This document shows, one piece after another, positions 10,527-22,500 of a DNA stretch of 64,000 bases. Position numbers and translations under genes: made by a program. Position 1 is the stretch's first letter, and every line of letters starts with the position of its first letter. Where the stretch lies: the NCBI GenBank assembly GCA_022885665.1, contig JAGQDJ010000208.1, forward strand, positions 1-64,000. Reading direction: 5' to 3'. The DNA comes from Triops longicaudatus. Lineage: Eukaryota; Arthropoda; Branchiopoda; Notostraca; Triopsidae. The notes under the pieces are model-generated. The model saw nothing but the letters and a program-made list of their open reading frames with translations. It was not told where the DNA came from and made no database searches.

Positions 10527-11564
10527 TGTTTAACCTGCGTGAAGAGGAGGCCTATTTAAAATGTAAAACGATACACTAAAAAATCAAGCACTGTAAAATA
10601 AGACTTCGCTATACCGAATACCTGTCATAATAGACAACGGTACTGTATTGGTAACGGTGTTGTGTACTTTATAAGGTCCCATGTCTCGCAGAACGAAAGA
10701 TACTTTTCTATAACACACCGCTTGATATGACTGCTTTATTACAGTCGCTTTTACCCAACCCGAGATTTTCTTATGAAACATTTGCACTAGATAGATTACA
10801 AGAACTAAATGAGGTACTTATCTACTAGACAATTACCGTACCGAAAAGCATTTAATTCAATACAAGCTATTACATCCAATAAGTTATAATGGAGAAATCA
10901 TCCTTTATAACAAGGTTTTACTTAATTCATTAAACTTCGACCAACTCCTTCCGGCTGACAAAATTGTTAATATGCAATGTAACATGCGACCTGTTTTTTA
11001 AGTGGATTTCCAGGTAATAGTTACAACGAAAAGTACAATTCTTAGACGAATTTCCAGGTTTTTCGCTTAAACTTACTAAATTGTTATCCACGTGGGCTTA
11101 CTGTGTTATGTTATTTTTTCAATGTTTAGCTTACAGTCCAGCAACAGGGAAGTTGAACGAGCGATGATGACCCTAAACAGTGTCAAGCTTACCGCGCCAT
11201 CTAATTCAGCACAATGAAATAATACAATGAATGTGCGCTAACACAATGCATTTGCCAAATTTAATTAGATATTAATTAGATATTTAATTATTTTTATGAG
11301 CTTGATTTTTTGCGTATTTCATTGCAAAAAATAAAGACTTTCACATTTTCAACTTTCAAAACTAGCAGTTTTAGTTGCTTGGTGACGCCACTGAGTAATA
11401 AGTAAGCAGAGTCTGTCAGGACTGCATGGTTTCAACTTACTAAATTTGGTCCACTGGAAACGCTGAAAGAGAACGCTTTGACTGTGTTGTGTTGTTGTGA
11501 AACTTCACGTAAATTTTGGCCTTTTTTGTATTAATTCCCTCTCTTGCATAACAGTTTAAACAAA
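10527..11564. other. Divergent intergenic region, EEF1AKMT1 / CDC5L
   Basis: About 1 kb between the two start codons; holds both promoters. A 67-codon minus-strand frame at 10584-10787 is not convincing and may be 5' leader. No TATA box is evident, as expected for housekeeping genes. Confidence 0.5.
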
Positions 11565-14500
11565 ATGCCGCGTATTATGATAAAAGGAGGAGTGTGGAGG
11601 AACACCGAAGTAAGTTATGTTTTCAATCCATCTCCCGTTCATCTTTTGTTTTCGTCCTGCATCCAACGTATTTGTTTCAAATATAGGAAAGATTCTCCTG
11701 TTTTCAAAAAAAGTATTTATTGAGTTATTTACCAATAAAATTTTCTTAGGATGAAATCCTGAAAGCGGCTGTGATGAAATATGGCAAAAATCAATGGTCA
11801 CGCATTGCCTCGCTGTTACATCGCAAATCTGCCAAACAGTGCAAAGCTCGTTGGTTTGAGTGGCTTGATCCTGGCATTAAAAAAACCGAATGGAGCCGCG
11901 AAGAAGACGAAAAGCTGCTTCATTTGGCCAAACTCATGCCTACGCAGTGGAGAACCATTGCGCCTATTGTTGGTCGAACCGCTGCTCAATGCTTGGAGCG
12001 CTACGAATCCTTACTGTAAACATTTTCAGACAACTTTTTCCCTGTTCATCGAAGTGTTCTTGTTTGCATTTATATGTTTCCTAGTCCTTTCGGTTTATAG
12101 ATATCATACTCCTCTAACGGAGTATTTAATAATTTTTAATGCCAGGTGTTATTTCACAGATTGTTGAAATGTCTCTTAACTTAGCAGTTTCTAAATTTTG
12201 GTCTTTTTCTACTGCCCTAATAGGGATCAAGCACAAAGAAATGAAGAAGGCGATGATCATGCCGACGATCCGCGCAAACTACGGCCGGGTGAGATCGACC
12301 CGAATCCTGAAACAAAGCCGGCACGTCCTGATCCCAAAGATATGGATGAAGACGAGTTGGAAATGTTGTCTGAAGCACGTGCCAGACTTGCCAATACGCA
12401 GGTAATTAATCTTGTCTTCAACTATTAGTAATAGCTTTAATGATAGTTGCCTACGGCAGTTGCTGACAGTAGCGAACTAGCAGTCATGTAACTGAATTTA
12501 GATTGTAAACAATATAATAACGGAGCAAAAAGTTGAAGAAATATGTACTAAGCATGAGATTCATTTTTTTAACCTCTACGTCATTAATTATGATAGTAGC
12601 TTTCTTTATTTTGGAAAAAAATCCGTTGATGTTTAGATATCTTTACAGCGTAGACAAGTTCATTGTAGTGTGGTCAGTTGTCTGGCGGCGTTACTTTTCT
12701 TTGGTTATTTATGCTTATCGTGGGCTTAATTGAATTACTAATGGGTGAACTCTTTAGGGAAAGAAAGCCAAGCGCAAAGCACGCGAAAAACAACTGGAAG
12801 AAGCCCGTCGTTTGGCAGCGTTGCAAAAGCGACGAGAATTGCGGGCAGCGGGCATTTTCCTCCGTAAGCCCATGCGCAAGAAGCGTCGCTACGTCGATTA
12901 TAACGCCGAGATCCCCTTCGAGAAACGCCCCTCTATCGGCTTCTACGACACATCCCAAGAGAACTACGATCCTATGGCACCGGACTTCAAGAAACTTCGA
13001 CGCCAAGAACTCGAAGGCGAGTTACGTTCAGAGCTTGAAGAGCGTGAACGCAAAAAGGATAAACAGAAGCTGAAACAAAAGAAAGAGAACGAAGTCCCGG
13101 AGGCGTTATTAAAAAATGAACAGCCTGCTAAGTTGAGGTCAAAGTTAGTGTTGCCCGAGCCGCAGATTTCGGACAAAGAACTCGAACAGGTCGTGAAATT
13201 GGGCCGGGCATCCGAAGCAGCTCAGGATGCGGCCCGTGAAGGTGGCCAGAAAGAAACGGACGCGTTGTTGGCAGATTATTCGCTAGCACAGGTAAATAAG
13301 CAACACTTAAACTACCTTTTGGTTCCTCACGTGTTTTAATTACAGTGTGTTGTGTAGTGTTGACAAGGCTAGTCATCGAAATGGACTTATCTATTTATCT
13401 ATTTTTTTAATGTTTATTTATTTATTTTTTAAAAATATCCTAGGCATCAGTAACACGCACGCCTCGCACTGTTGGCCCTGCCACCGATCGTGTTATGCAA
13501 GAAGCGCTGAACATTATGCACCTAACACAGGTGGACACGCCCCTGTTAGGTGGTGCGAATGCTCCTTTAGTAAACAGCGATTTCGGAGGGGCGACACCAG
13601 CGAAAGACATCTCAGCCACGCCCAATACTATTCTCGCCACACCCTTCCGCACGCCAAAAGACGCAGCCGGCATGGCAACACCTGGCGCAATGAGTTTGGT
13701 CTCAGCCACATCAGCCACGCCCCGCACAGAAGTTGGGACGCCTATGCTACGTGACAAGCTGAGTATTAATACGGAAGATGGAATAGACGTGAACATGACA
13801 CGCTCGCTAAAAGCCCAGCTCCGGCAAGGCTTAAGTTCGCTACCAGCACCTCGCAATGACTACGAGATCGTGGTCCCGGAAGATGAAGAAATGGCCGATG
13901 CTGAAGAAGGCGAAGCGCGTATCGCTGTCGAAGATCAAGCTGATGTTGATGCGCGTTTGGAAGCAGATCGTAAAGCGAAACGTAAATTGTTATTGACATT
14001 ATTTTTTCGTTTTTAATCAGATCTTGTCTTCAGTTGAGATTGAAATGAAGAAACGGTCGCAAGTCGTGCAGCGTAATTTGCCCCGCCCACAGGATGTAAC
14101 GATAACGGTGAGCCGACAAGGAACGACAGACGGTCCAACTTCTAGTTTGCAAAAGGTAGGAGAATGGGTTGGTGGAACTATTAGCAACTTCGTTTTCACG
14201 TTTCTTTTTTTTTTCAGGCAGAAGAGCTGATCAAGCAAGAAATGATTATAATGCTCCATTACGACGCGTTGCACAATCCAGACGAGAGGGAAGGAGTAAA
14301 AGGGGTTGATAGCTCTACCCGACAAGCCTATCTGGAAGCTCGTCCTTACGAAGATATATCGCTGGAGAACTTGGAACAAGTACAGACTTTTCCCCTCTTG
14401 TTTCTGAAACCTACGTTTCATTCATATACAACCTTCATTTCAGGCAAAAGCACTACTTGCGGCCGAAATGGATGTCGTCAAGACCGGTATGGGACATGGT

Positions 14501-15111
14501 GATTTAAGTTTGGACTCGTATTGCCAAGTATGGGACGAGTGTCTCTCACAAGTTCTGTACTTACCGTCACAGGTAACTTATTTTTCGTGCATGTGCCTTG
14601 GTAGGAAGATTGCATTTTAAAGAGGATTTTTTCGTAGAATCGTTATACCCGAGCATCGTTGGCTTCCAAGAAGGATCGTTTAGAGTCGGTGGAACAGAAA
14701 CTTGAAACCAACCGAGGCCATATGGCTCGCGAAGCTAAAAAAGCGACAAAGTTGGAGAAAAAATTACGAACGCTGACGGCGGGATACCAGGCGCGTGCCC
14801 AAGGCTTGGCCAAGCAAATGACAGAACTATGGGGTCAGATGGAAACCTCCCAGATTGAAGCGGACACGTATGGGTTTCTTAGGACGCACGAAGAACAGGC
14901 GATACCAAGGAGACTGGAGGTAATACTTCACTTTGGCTTTCATGTTTCCCTTGTGTAGGGCTATGGTGGTCATTAAGAACGGTTTTTTGTGTGGTGTCTG
15001 TAGTCACTGACGGAAGATGTGAAGCGGCAAATGGAGCGCGAGAAAGAGCTACAACAACGTTTTGACCAATTGCGTCGGCAGTTTGAGGAGTTGACAGGAG
15101 CTAACGCGTAA
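11565..15111 (+). CDS. CDC5L: Cell division cycle 5-like protein, spliceosome core component
   Basis: Ten exons (11565-11609, 11750-12015, 12224-12401, 12758-13291, 13444-13981, 14034-14155, 14218-14379, 14444-14572, 14638-14919, 15004-15111) give about 787 residues, near the roughly 800 of animal CDC5L. The first 110 residues are two Myb/SANT repeats (IKGGVWRNTEDEIL, KQCKARWFEWLDPGIKKTEW). Next come the family hallmarks DDPRKLRPGEIDPNPE, DMDEDELEMLSEARARLANT and a basic stretch KKAKRKAREKQLEEARRL. A Thr-Pro-rich middle follows (repeats of ATP and TPR types, likely phosphorylated), and a C-terminal coiled coil that in other animals binds PLRG1. CDC5L is a nuclear PRP19-complex subunit needed for pre-mRNA splicing and mitotic entry. 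The exon 5/6 junction uses the second of two nearby AGs (14032-14033), giving RKAKLEIEMKKRSQ. AATAAA at 15175-15180. Confidence 0.96.
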
Positions 15112-16463
15112 AGAGTTGTAGGAAGGAGTGTTCTTTTTTTTGCAGAATGGATTTTTTCTCTCCCGTTGGAGCTAAATAAATGACCCATCTTCTTTGCAAA
15201 CTGTTGGGGAAAACGAGACACGGGAAGGAAAAGCAATGAAATTCTAACCGTAACGAAGCATTTCCTTCTGTTTGGTTTGGGGAAACTTGTCGCGAGATAT
15301 CGTAACATTTGGACTGGAGAAGTATCGGTTGCGAGGAACTTGAAATTAGGGTGTAGGAGAGATGTGATCTGTGAGTTCGTGAGGGTCTACGTCAGAGCCC
15401 GTCGTCTTTTTACTTACTGTTTGCTTTCAGAGCAAAATGCTATTGGTCACAAAAAAGTTTTTGACAGGATGCCGTACTATGAAACCAAGTGGATTAGGAG
15501 TTGCGTCCCTTTAGAGTCTGAGAAGGAAAATTCGGTTGGCGTAAGCACGAAAGTGTCGTGCGTCAGAGACCTACAAGAGCGTCCAGAAGTGTTCACTTTT
15601 GACGTCAGAATGTTCAGACACCTGCGAACGTTTTGTTGTACCACGTTACTGTAGCGTCGAATAAAATTTGGTTTAATACATCGTTCTGTAAGATTTCAAT
15701 ACAAACCGTGGCTCTTCTTAAATTAAGTGTAGGTTTCAAGCTTATCAGTGGAGCTAACGAAACGCGGGAGTAAGTTCGGACTTACTCCGAGGACAGCTGT
15801 CACAAAAATGGTTTCGGACTTGGTATACCGCACTCATGTCTATACATATATCGCATGGCCTTTATGAGATAGACTCTTTCCAACGCATACTGAATTTGGT
15901 GAACCCCAGGGGACGTAATCAGACATACACCGAGTCATGCCTACCAGCTCTTTCTGGACAGCCGTTTTATGTTCGATAAGCGTTTGACAGATATAGGGGA
16001 TCAGCCGTGTTCTTTTCCATATTATTACGCTTAATCGAACGAAGATCACCACTTGGCAAGTCAAGTCATTGCATACATAACAACATAATTTGTTGTTGAC
16101 TAACGACTGCTCATTGTACTAGGTGGAACAAGGAACAGACGTTTACGAACCGAACTTTACACTTTTGATAGTTTCCTTTCAATGATGTGCCGCGCTGAGT
16201 CACGCAAATTACGTCTTTCTAAATGTTTTATTTACTTATTTATTTATTTTTGTGGTCCTTGAAGGGGAAAAAAGCTAAACGCTGCACAAGTGAAAGGAAT
16301 AACAGCAGATAGAGGTCCTGCGCTAGGAGGCAAGTCACTTCGCAAGTCAAGGCAGGTTTTCCACTGATAACAACAGAAGAAAATGCATGCTTCGAAAGCC
16401 TTTAATGCATATATTCTATTTCTATGAAGGTGTGATCTGTAATTTATGGTTTCAGTTCTTTTT
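15112..16463. other. CDC5L 3' region and intergenic DNA
   Basis: A plus-strand frame of about 125 codons (15277-15654) ends just before an AATAAA at 15660-15665. It opens at a TTG and has no early ATG or recognisable motif, so I read it as 3' untranslated or chance. The rest is AT-rich with nothing recognised. Confidence 0.4.
15175..15180 (+). terminator. Polyadenylation signal of CDC5L
   Basis: AATAAA 64 bases after the stop codon. A second AATAAA at 15660-15665 could serve a longer transcript. Confidence 0.6.
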
Positions 16464-18313
16464 TTATTTACTACACTCGAAAACTGAGTCGTCACTTAAC
16501 TCGTTAATGACAATGTCATTACCATGTTCGAAGAACAGTTTAGCAATTGTACCCTCTTCAGCAAAAACATTGGAAAGTGTCCAGTTCCATTATGAAGGAT
16601 AAGTGTTTTTCTTCGTATAGAAAAACAGAATTTCTTTAATAAGTCGATTAGTGATTTGTTGGCAGAGAGCCCATCATGAATCGAAACCACAGTGAAGCTA
16701 GGCAATCGCAACGTTAAGGCCCGCTGCCCAATCGTCTTGCCAATCTGTTCCTTGTCCGGCATGTCATCCACTCCCGTAGGAGGCCTGGAGCAGAACTTAG
16801 GCGACGCCGTTTCCGTTTCAGATCTGTGCAGGTAGAGTACGAGTCAATTGTCCTGTAACTTCTGTTTAACAGAGGTCAAGTTGAGTACGAATAGCGACGC
16901 GTCGCTCAAGATCGAAAACTTCTGGAACTTATATCAACACACTAGATGAAATTAAATGCCCAAATATCGAAATGGAGAAAAATTCTGGGCTTGTCGCAAA
17001 AGTACATCTACGAGCTACCTAATGTGTTGTTAGGAACGTTTTTCGAGTCATTTCCATGAGTTCGGCTACTTGCAATTCTGACCTTGCTTTCTGACATTTA
17101 ATGTCACGTGGCTCGGATTACAAATATCTGTACGATTCTGCTTCGTTGGTTGCTAACTAGATTAGCGTTGGCTTCGCTAAATCTGCACCGAGTTGACTTT
17201 TCAATATTGCGTTTCCATGGGATTGTTATTGCATAAAATGTTGCAGCTGCTCTCCTTGATTAGTTTTCCTTCATCCGGTTGGCTTCAACACTGCAATGCT
17301 CTCAGAAGTGCTTAAAAAATTCATTCTCCGTGCTTCACTATTACGCTTCCAGCATGTTGTCTATCATTGTCGCTCTAAATTCACGTTATTATGAAAATCT
17401 TTTTCGGGTAATAGAACGCGTCAACAGAAGCGCAGGAACTATTACTTAAAGTGTCGAAATTTACTAGAGTAGACTACAAAAAGAATCCGCACTGCGACAT
17501 GCCCTGCATGCATGTCAGGGTTTGCTAAGCATTGTTCTTTTACGACGCGAGTCACTTTTTTTCTGCATTTTTTGTACACCAAAGGAAGTGCTTGCGACCG
17601 TCCCAATTACCTATATAGTTTGCCACAAAGGTCTGTGAGAATCTACGAAGCTCGTTATGCGTACTGGATTCGGGGAACTCGTCAATATCTCTCACCAAAA
17701 GAATGAAGGGACATTGCTGTATTTTGTTCCAGTACTTCTAGTACTGTACTGTAGAGAGCAAAAAAATCTACACCAAGCAAGGTTTACCGTCGTTCCGTTA
17801 ATATACCCTGTGAAGGGACTTGAACCATTTTGCTTACAAGGCTAAATTTTAAAAGTTGAAAATTAAACACTGAGTGGCCCGATTAGACCTCTGTAAACTG
17901 AACATATATTTTGTTTCCTCAGTGCATAACCCGCTTATGTCTAGTAATGCATTGTTGCATTATTAAGATGTAGTCTGAGTGCTTATTGCTATTTATTACG
18001 AGCTACGGTACACATCAACCGTTAGCTGAGCTCCTCGAACCGACGAAAGAGTATAACTTCACACCTAATGAGATAAGTGTAAGACGCTCACCATGGATTC
18101 TTCCTCGTTCGAAGTAAACAGAAAACGTGTCTTAAATTATTTCAGTCCTTGCTTATTTTTCTTTCAACAAGTTCTCGTTCTTCTTCCTACCCTGTGAGAA
18201 GGTGGCGCTTTGCACGCGTGCTGTAGAACATGAGCAGCAGTTTCCTCGCCCTCGTAATCACTTCGATTGTGCTGCGGCCCCAGTTGAGAAGCTCGTAGTA
18301 CCAGGCTCCCAGC
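16464..18313 (-). CDS. Tentative multi-exon minus-strand gene, unrecognised
   Basis: Three coding-like pieces on the minus strand. Piece 1 (about 18313-18191) codes for a hydrophobic-basic stretch with WYYELLNWGRSTIEVITRAR and ends at a good donor (GG|GTAGGA, phase 2). Piece 2 starts after CTGCACAG at 16823 in the matching phase and reads SETETASPKFCSRPPTGVDD, then GKTIGQRALTLRLPSF. Piece 3 ends at a TAA (16466-16464) and codes for GTIAKLFFEHGNDIVINEL followed by SDDSVFECSK. The junction between pieces 2 and 3 is unresolved: piece 2's frame stays open to 16496, so the two may instead be alternatives. No start and no family recognised. Piece 1 could also be GC-rich non-coding sequence, because the opposite strand is open there too. 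Confidence 0.28.
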
Positions 18314-19210
18314 CTCCCATTAAGCAGTTACCTGCTCGTGAGTTGGTGCCGTTGTTACGTTGCAAGTTCTTAACAGTGATCCAACTCTGTTTCGTTCCAA
18401 ACTAACCTTTCAACGTAGAAGGATTGTTAAATTCCTGTTCAATCACAACAACAAAATCATATATAATTTAATATTTTATCCAGCGAATTGAAGACGTGTT
18501 ATTGGCATTAATACGGGACTGTGAAATTCTTGTCACGCGATTCCGTCCCCCTGCGTATATACTGTGAGCTTAAGCTTCGCGTGGCAGCGTGCGTTTTGTT
18601 GCCGTCCGACACTTGAAACTGACGTCCGATAAAATACCGTTTTCTTGGTAAAGGGGTTGAAGAGTTTATAAGATGAGGGTTCTCATTAATCAACTACCAG
18701 GGACTAAACGATTCCACACGTCGTGGTAAAATCCAGAATCATTAGTCCTTGGCGGGTGAGAGTCATTTGTCATCGAGGATGCTTCTTTGTGCCCATTGAT
18801 AGCAGGCTGTTGTCCCGCTGGTAAAGCCAAACATTGGACCCTTTCAGGTGTTTTGGCGATTACACGCGCGAGCGCACTTGATCCCCCTCTTTCAAAAACC
18901 AAGAGGGCCCACAGAAATATATATTGCGTCTTCGCCGACTTCGCTTCGGTATTTATCTGCTCCCACACACTCTTGAGAAATAGTTTTCTAGGTACTGTGC
19001 AGTTGTTCGCCATCGATCCACAATGCTACGGCTGTTCGCTGTCCCTTATGCCATAATTCAGTCCCGCTAAGTCGGTGCGGTAAAAGCGTCTTATGCATAT
19101 GGTGTATCCTTATGCTTTTTTTTTGTTGCGAAAACTCGTACGTGAGTGCTGGCAGAAAATATGCTAGCTTCCCAACTTTTTCTTCATAGGAGCGTGACTC
19201 CTTTTCCAGC
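18314..19210. other. Region upstream of SLC16 first exon A
   Basis: Moderately GC-rich at 18530-19210 with open frames on both strands, including about 107 codons on the minus strand (19013-18690). None shows a family motif. The likeliest reading is promoter and 5' leader of the transcript that starts with exon A. Confidence 0.4.
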
Positions 19211-19553
19211 ATGGTGACGGGAACGAAAGACCAAGAAAGTGCAAAGGACGACATTAGTGCCGAACCTGTGGCACCCCAAGCAGTTGTCAACTGTGGTTTT
19301 GCTGAACCTGTTAACGAGGTGAGTGGGATGAAGGATGCGGCCAAGGAAAGAAACCGACACCTGGTCTTTGCCAAAGCAGCGCTTACACTATGGAAACATT
19401 ATTACCCGGAGGGTAGCTGGGGTTGGGTGGTTTGTGCTGCGTCGGTAGTGGTCCATATAATTAACGTCGGAGTGACACTAAGTGGAATGCATGTCTTTGT
19501 GTTCTCGCTACCTACACGCCCAGCGCTGGCTAGCTACTCCCTTCCTTCGCTCG
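19211..19553 (+). CDS. SLC16-like transporter, alternative first coding exon A
   Basis: Opens with MVTGTKDQESAKDD and runs 114 codons plus one base to a donor G|GTAAGG, phase 1. It codes for an acidic cytoplasmic tail, the motif HYYPEGSWGWVV at the start of TM1 (the counterpart of the (D/E)G-G-WGW signature of monocarboxylate transporters), TM1 itself, and an outer loop ending SYSLPSLG. Joined to the shared acceptor at 41364 the reading continues in frame as LGSLAGLCLATS. The resulting isoform would have about 677 residues. The intron to the shared body is about 21.8 kb. The outer loop has no N-glycosylation site. Confidence 0.78.
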
Positions 19554-22500
19554 GTAAGGTGCCTTTTTATCATATTAATGTCCAATTCGGGACTATTTCC
19601 ATTGATGGTAACCACGGTTATTCATGGTGACGGAGGATAAAATTGGGGTCAGAGACAAATAATGGAATTACGACAGTCTTTGTATAACACACCGGACGGT
19701 TACCCATGGGCCAAGTTTATACTACATATCCTACTTGGAAAAGGAAGTCCTTATGGAGGCTAAGCACAAGACAGGATACGTAACATCTACTTTGCGCCCA
19801 AATAGTTGCAAACCATGTTTTGCAAATGGCACAAGCTCTTTAACTTCCAAGGGCAAAATCTTTCCTGCAAGTGATGTTTGCACTTTCCCTTTTTTCGCGA
19901 AACCAAGGTTCGAGGGGGGATGCTGGGTGAAGTAGCATTACGTAAGCAGCACGAATGTTGTATCGAATTTTCCTTCTTTATCGGTGGTGTTCCTTTCGTC
20001 TGCAAAGTGGAGCTGAAAGCCACAGAGCCAACGGAAAGGGAAACAGGATAAAGAACTCATAACCTACTGAGACTGGATTGACCGTCCTGACCTCTTCGGG
20101 AGCGAGATGCGCTCCGTAGTTGCAGAAATGTCGAGGAACAACTACGGAGTCCTGTAGCAAGGGAAAAAGGCAGCCTCTGATGTTTACCATGGATCGTAGC
20201 TTTGGGACTCGCTTCTAAGTTAAGTTGCAGAAAAGGAAGCTTTTAGGCCAAATGTATATCACAACGACATTTATCTGCGAATTTCTTTTCGTTTTCCAGC
20301 AGATCCAAGCTCGCATAATAGGAAATGTTTTTCAGCGCCAGAAAGTTAAGCTTGTGTGAATTCAGGTGCAGTTCTTTTGTTTTTCAAGCGAAAAGACTTT
20401 CTTGGCATCGAAAAGCTATTAGTGCGAACATGAGATCAGAATAGTGACGCAGTTTGTGATCTCTGAATTCGCAAGAAAGTGTTCAGCGTTCAAGCTTGGT
20501 GTGACAATGACGGTGGTAATTAATTGCACACGATGACGATAAAAAAGTACGACTCACAGCAGTAGGTTTTAATGCTTCCTTTCTCTTCCTCTTTTATAGT
20601 TCTTGAGAAAGGGATGCATGCTTCTGCTATCACTATCGTTACAATATAACGCCTCAGCGGTGTCTTAGATAATGTCCTACTCAAAAAATTTCATGATGGT
20701 AAACTTATCGTATACGGTCAAGGGAGATGAACAGCTAGGGGGGTAGTGTACAAGCCCTAGGTTTTAGTACCGCAAAGACAACTGGTTAGAAATCCGTAAC
20801 AAATCGCACAGCTCGAGCATGCATTAAATGTGAATTCGGAATATGTTGTTTAGACTCCTCTGGTTGTTAAGCCTGGCGCATGAAAAGAGCTTTAAACATA
20901 TCGACGAGAAGATTCTGGTCGAATGCACTGTTACGAGTACTTTCGAATGAAAGAAAAGGGACTGAAAGGGGTCCTCACAATGCGGGTGTTCTTTTGCACA
21001 TCTTATCGTTTTGCAAATTTTATTGTTTATCCTCTTGTTGCTGTTACTGTAGTTTTTGTCTCCGTGTAACCAGTCTTCACTTCTGAAAAGAAGTTTATGC
21101 ATAGTTTACGCGAGTTTTTTGTACGTACCGAAAGTCAAGAAAAGTTTGTGCTACGCAAAGTTACTATCATAAATCAGGTCTTGATCGCAAGCCCCGGTTT
21201 GCGGCTCATGAAGTGTTGTTCTTGATTTCGTTTCGAAAATATGCTTTTAATGCCGACTTCGGTCTTCGCTTCCCCAATTGTGTTATGGTAATCTCCGTTT
21301 CCAGGCGTTAGACTTGATTTTTGGTTTTCTAGTGTCGCCTTTTTTATCAAAAGCCCAGGCGTGATATAATGCTCGTTACCATTCTGGTGCTGCCTGTTTG
21401 ACACACAAATTCATTGAAAATGTTTTCTGGAAGCGTAACTGGCATTATTAGCAGGTGCGTCTGAAGCACAGGAAACTACATCCTTTCTGTGATCCACAAT
21501 CTCTTCTTCTTTACCGCCCATACAAGTTCTGCGTCATGATAAGTGTTGCATGCTGGGCTGGAATACGAACAGCAACTACGAGTTGAAAGATGTCACATAA
21601 TGGAGTTTGCAGGGATTCAAGCTGTTCGCGGATAACACGCTCGAGAAATGTTATGAGTTTCACCAACATTTCAAGTTCCCGATGACGCCATTTAAAATTT
21701 GGTAAGACGACACTGCAAAATGGAGAAAAAATCCATGTACTGGCAGCATTTAATCATCTAAAAAATGTTATACATAAATAAATTGATAGTAGTCTTAACT
21801 TACGAACAACTTCAACAAACAGGTTGTGTACTTACGTTGGTTTACATGTGAATTAATATTTCGTGGAATTCTTATCTATTTCAACCACACGCTGATACGC
21901 AAAATTACTATTTACCAGTTAGGCATTTAGCATTGTAAAGACTGGCACTCGCAAAGTGAAGGTATGTGAACATGTTTATGCGCGCATTCACAAAGAAAAG
22001 CGTACGGCACGCGGAATATTCAGTTATGAGTTATTCAAGAAAAAGGAGTAAAGTTACGTTGAATTAAATGGGCTTAAAACGGGTTCGTCAAATTTCCACT
22101 CAATTGTGCGGGTTATTCAAATAACCGATATTCAATGAAGTGGAAATCACTGTATTAATATACGTTATTGAGGGTCAGTCTTCTGTGAATGCACAGTATG
22201 CTACAAATTTGCAAAGCTTGGCACCAAGTGGCGGGACCTCAGTACACAAAAATAGGATTTACTACCGCGAAAAATGCTGTCGTGTTCTTATCTCCAAATC
22301 TATTGCCTTGCCTTTTTCTCTTTGGGGTCAGTTAGCTCTAACAGATTTTTAAACCGATCAAAAATGTTTAGGGAATAAAAATATCAGTCAATGCGCACGA
22401 CAACGAAACGATCAGCACAGTTTTTGTTTCACATCCAATTCATAAACTTCAGCTAGTCGCGCCTTTAAAGAACAAAATAGAGTTGAACATGGCCACGCAG

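Noticed and set aside
15277..15654. 125-codon frame after CDC5L, followed by AATAAA
   Set aside because: It opens at TTG, has no ATG in its first half and no motif. More likely 3' untranslated sequence or chance.
16387..16602. Plus-strand 71-codon frame opposite the tentative minus-strand gene
   Set aside because: Low-complexity, aromatic-rich translation without motif; reads as a shadow.
18690..19374. Minus-strand frames of 107 and 128 codons over the SLC16 exon A region
   Set aside because: The larger one is antisense to the clear SLC16 coding exon and looks like its shadow; the other has no motif and overlaps the likely promoter and leader.
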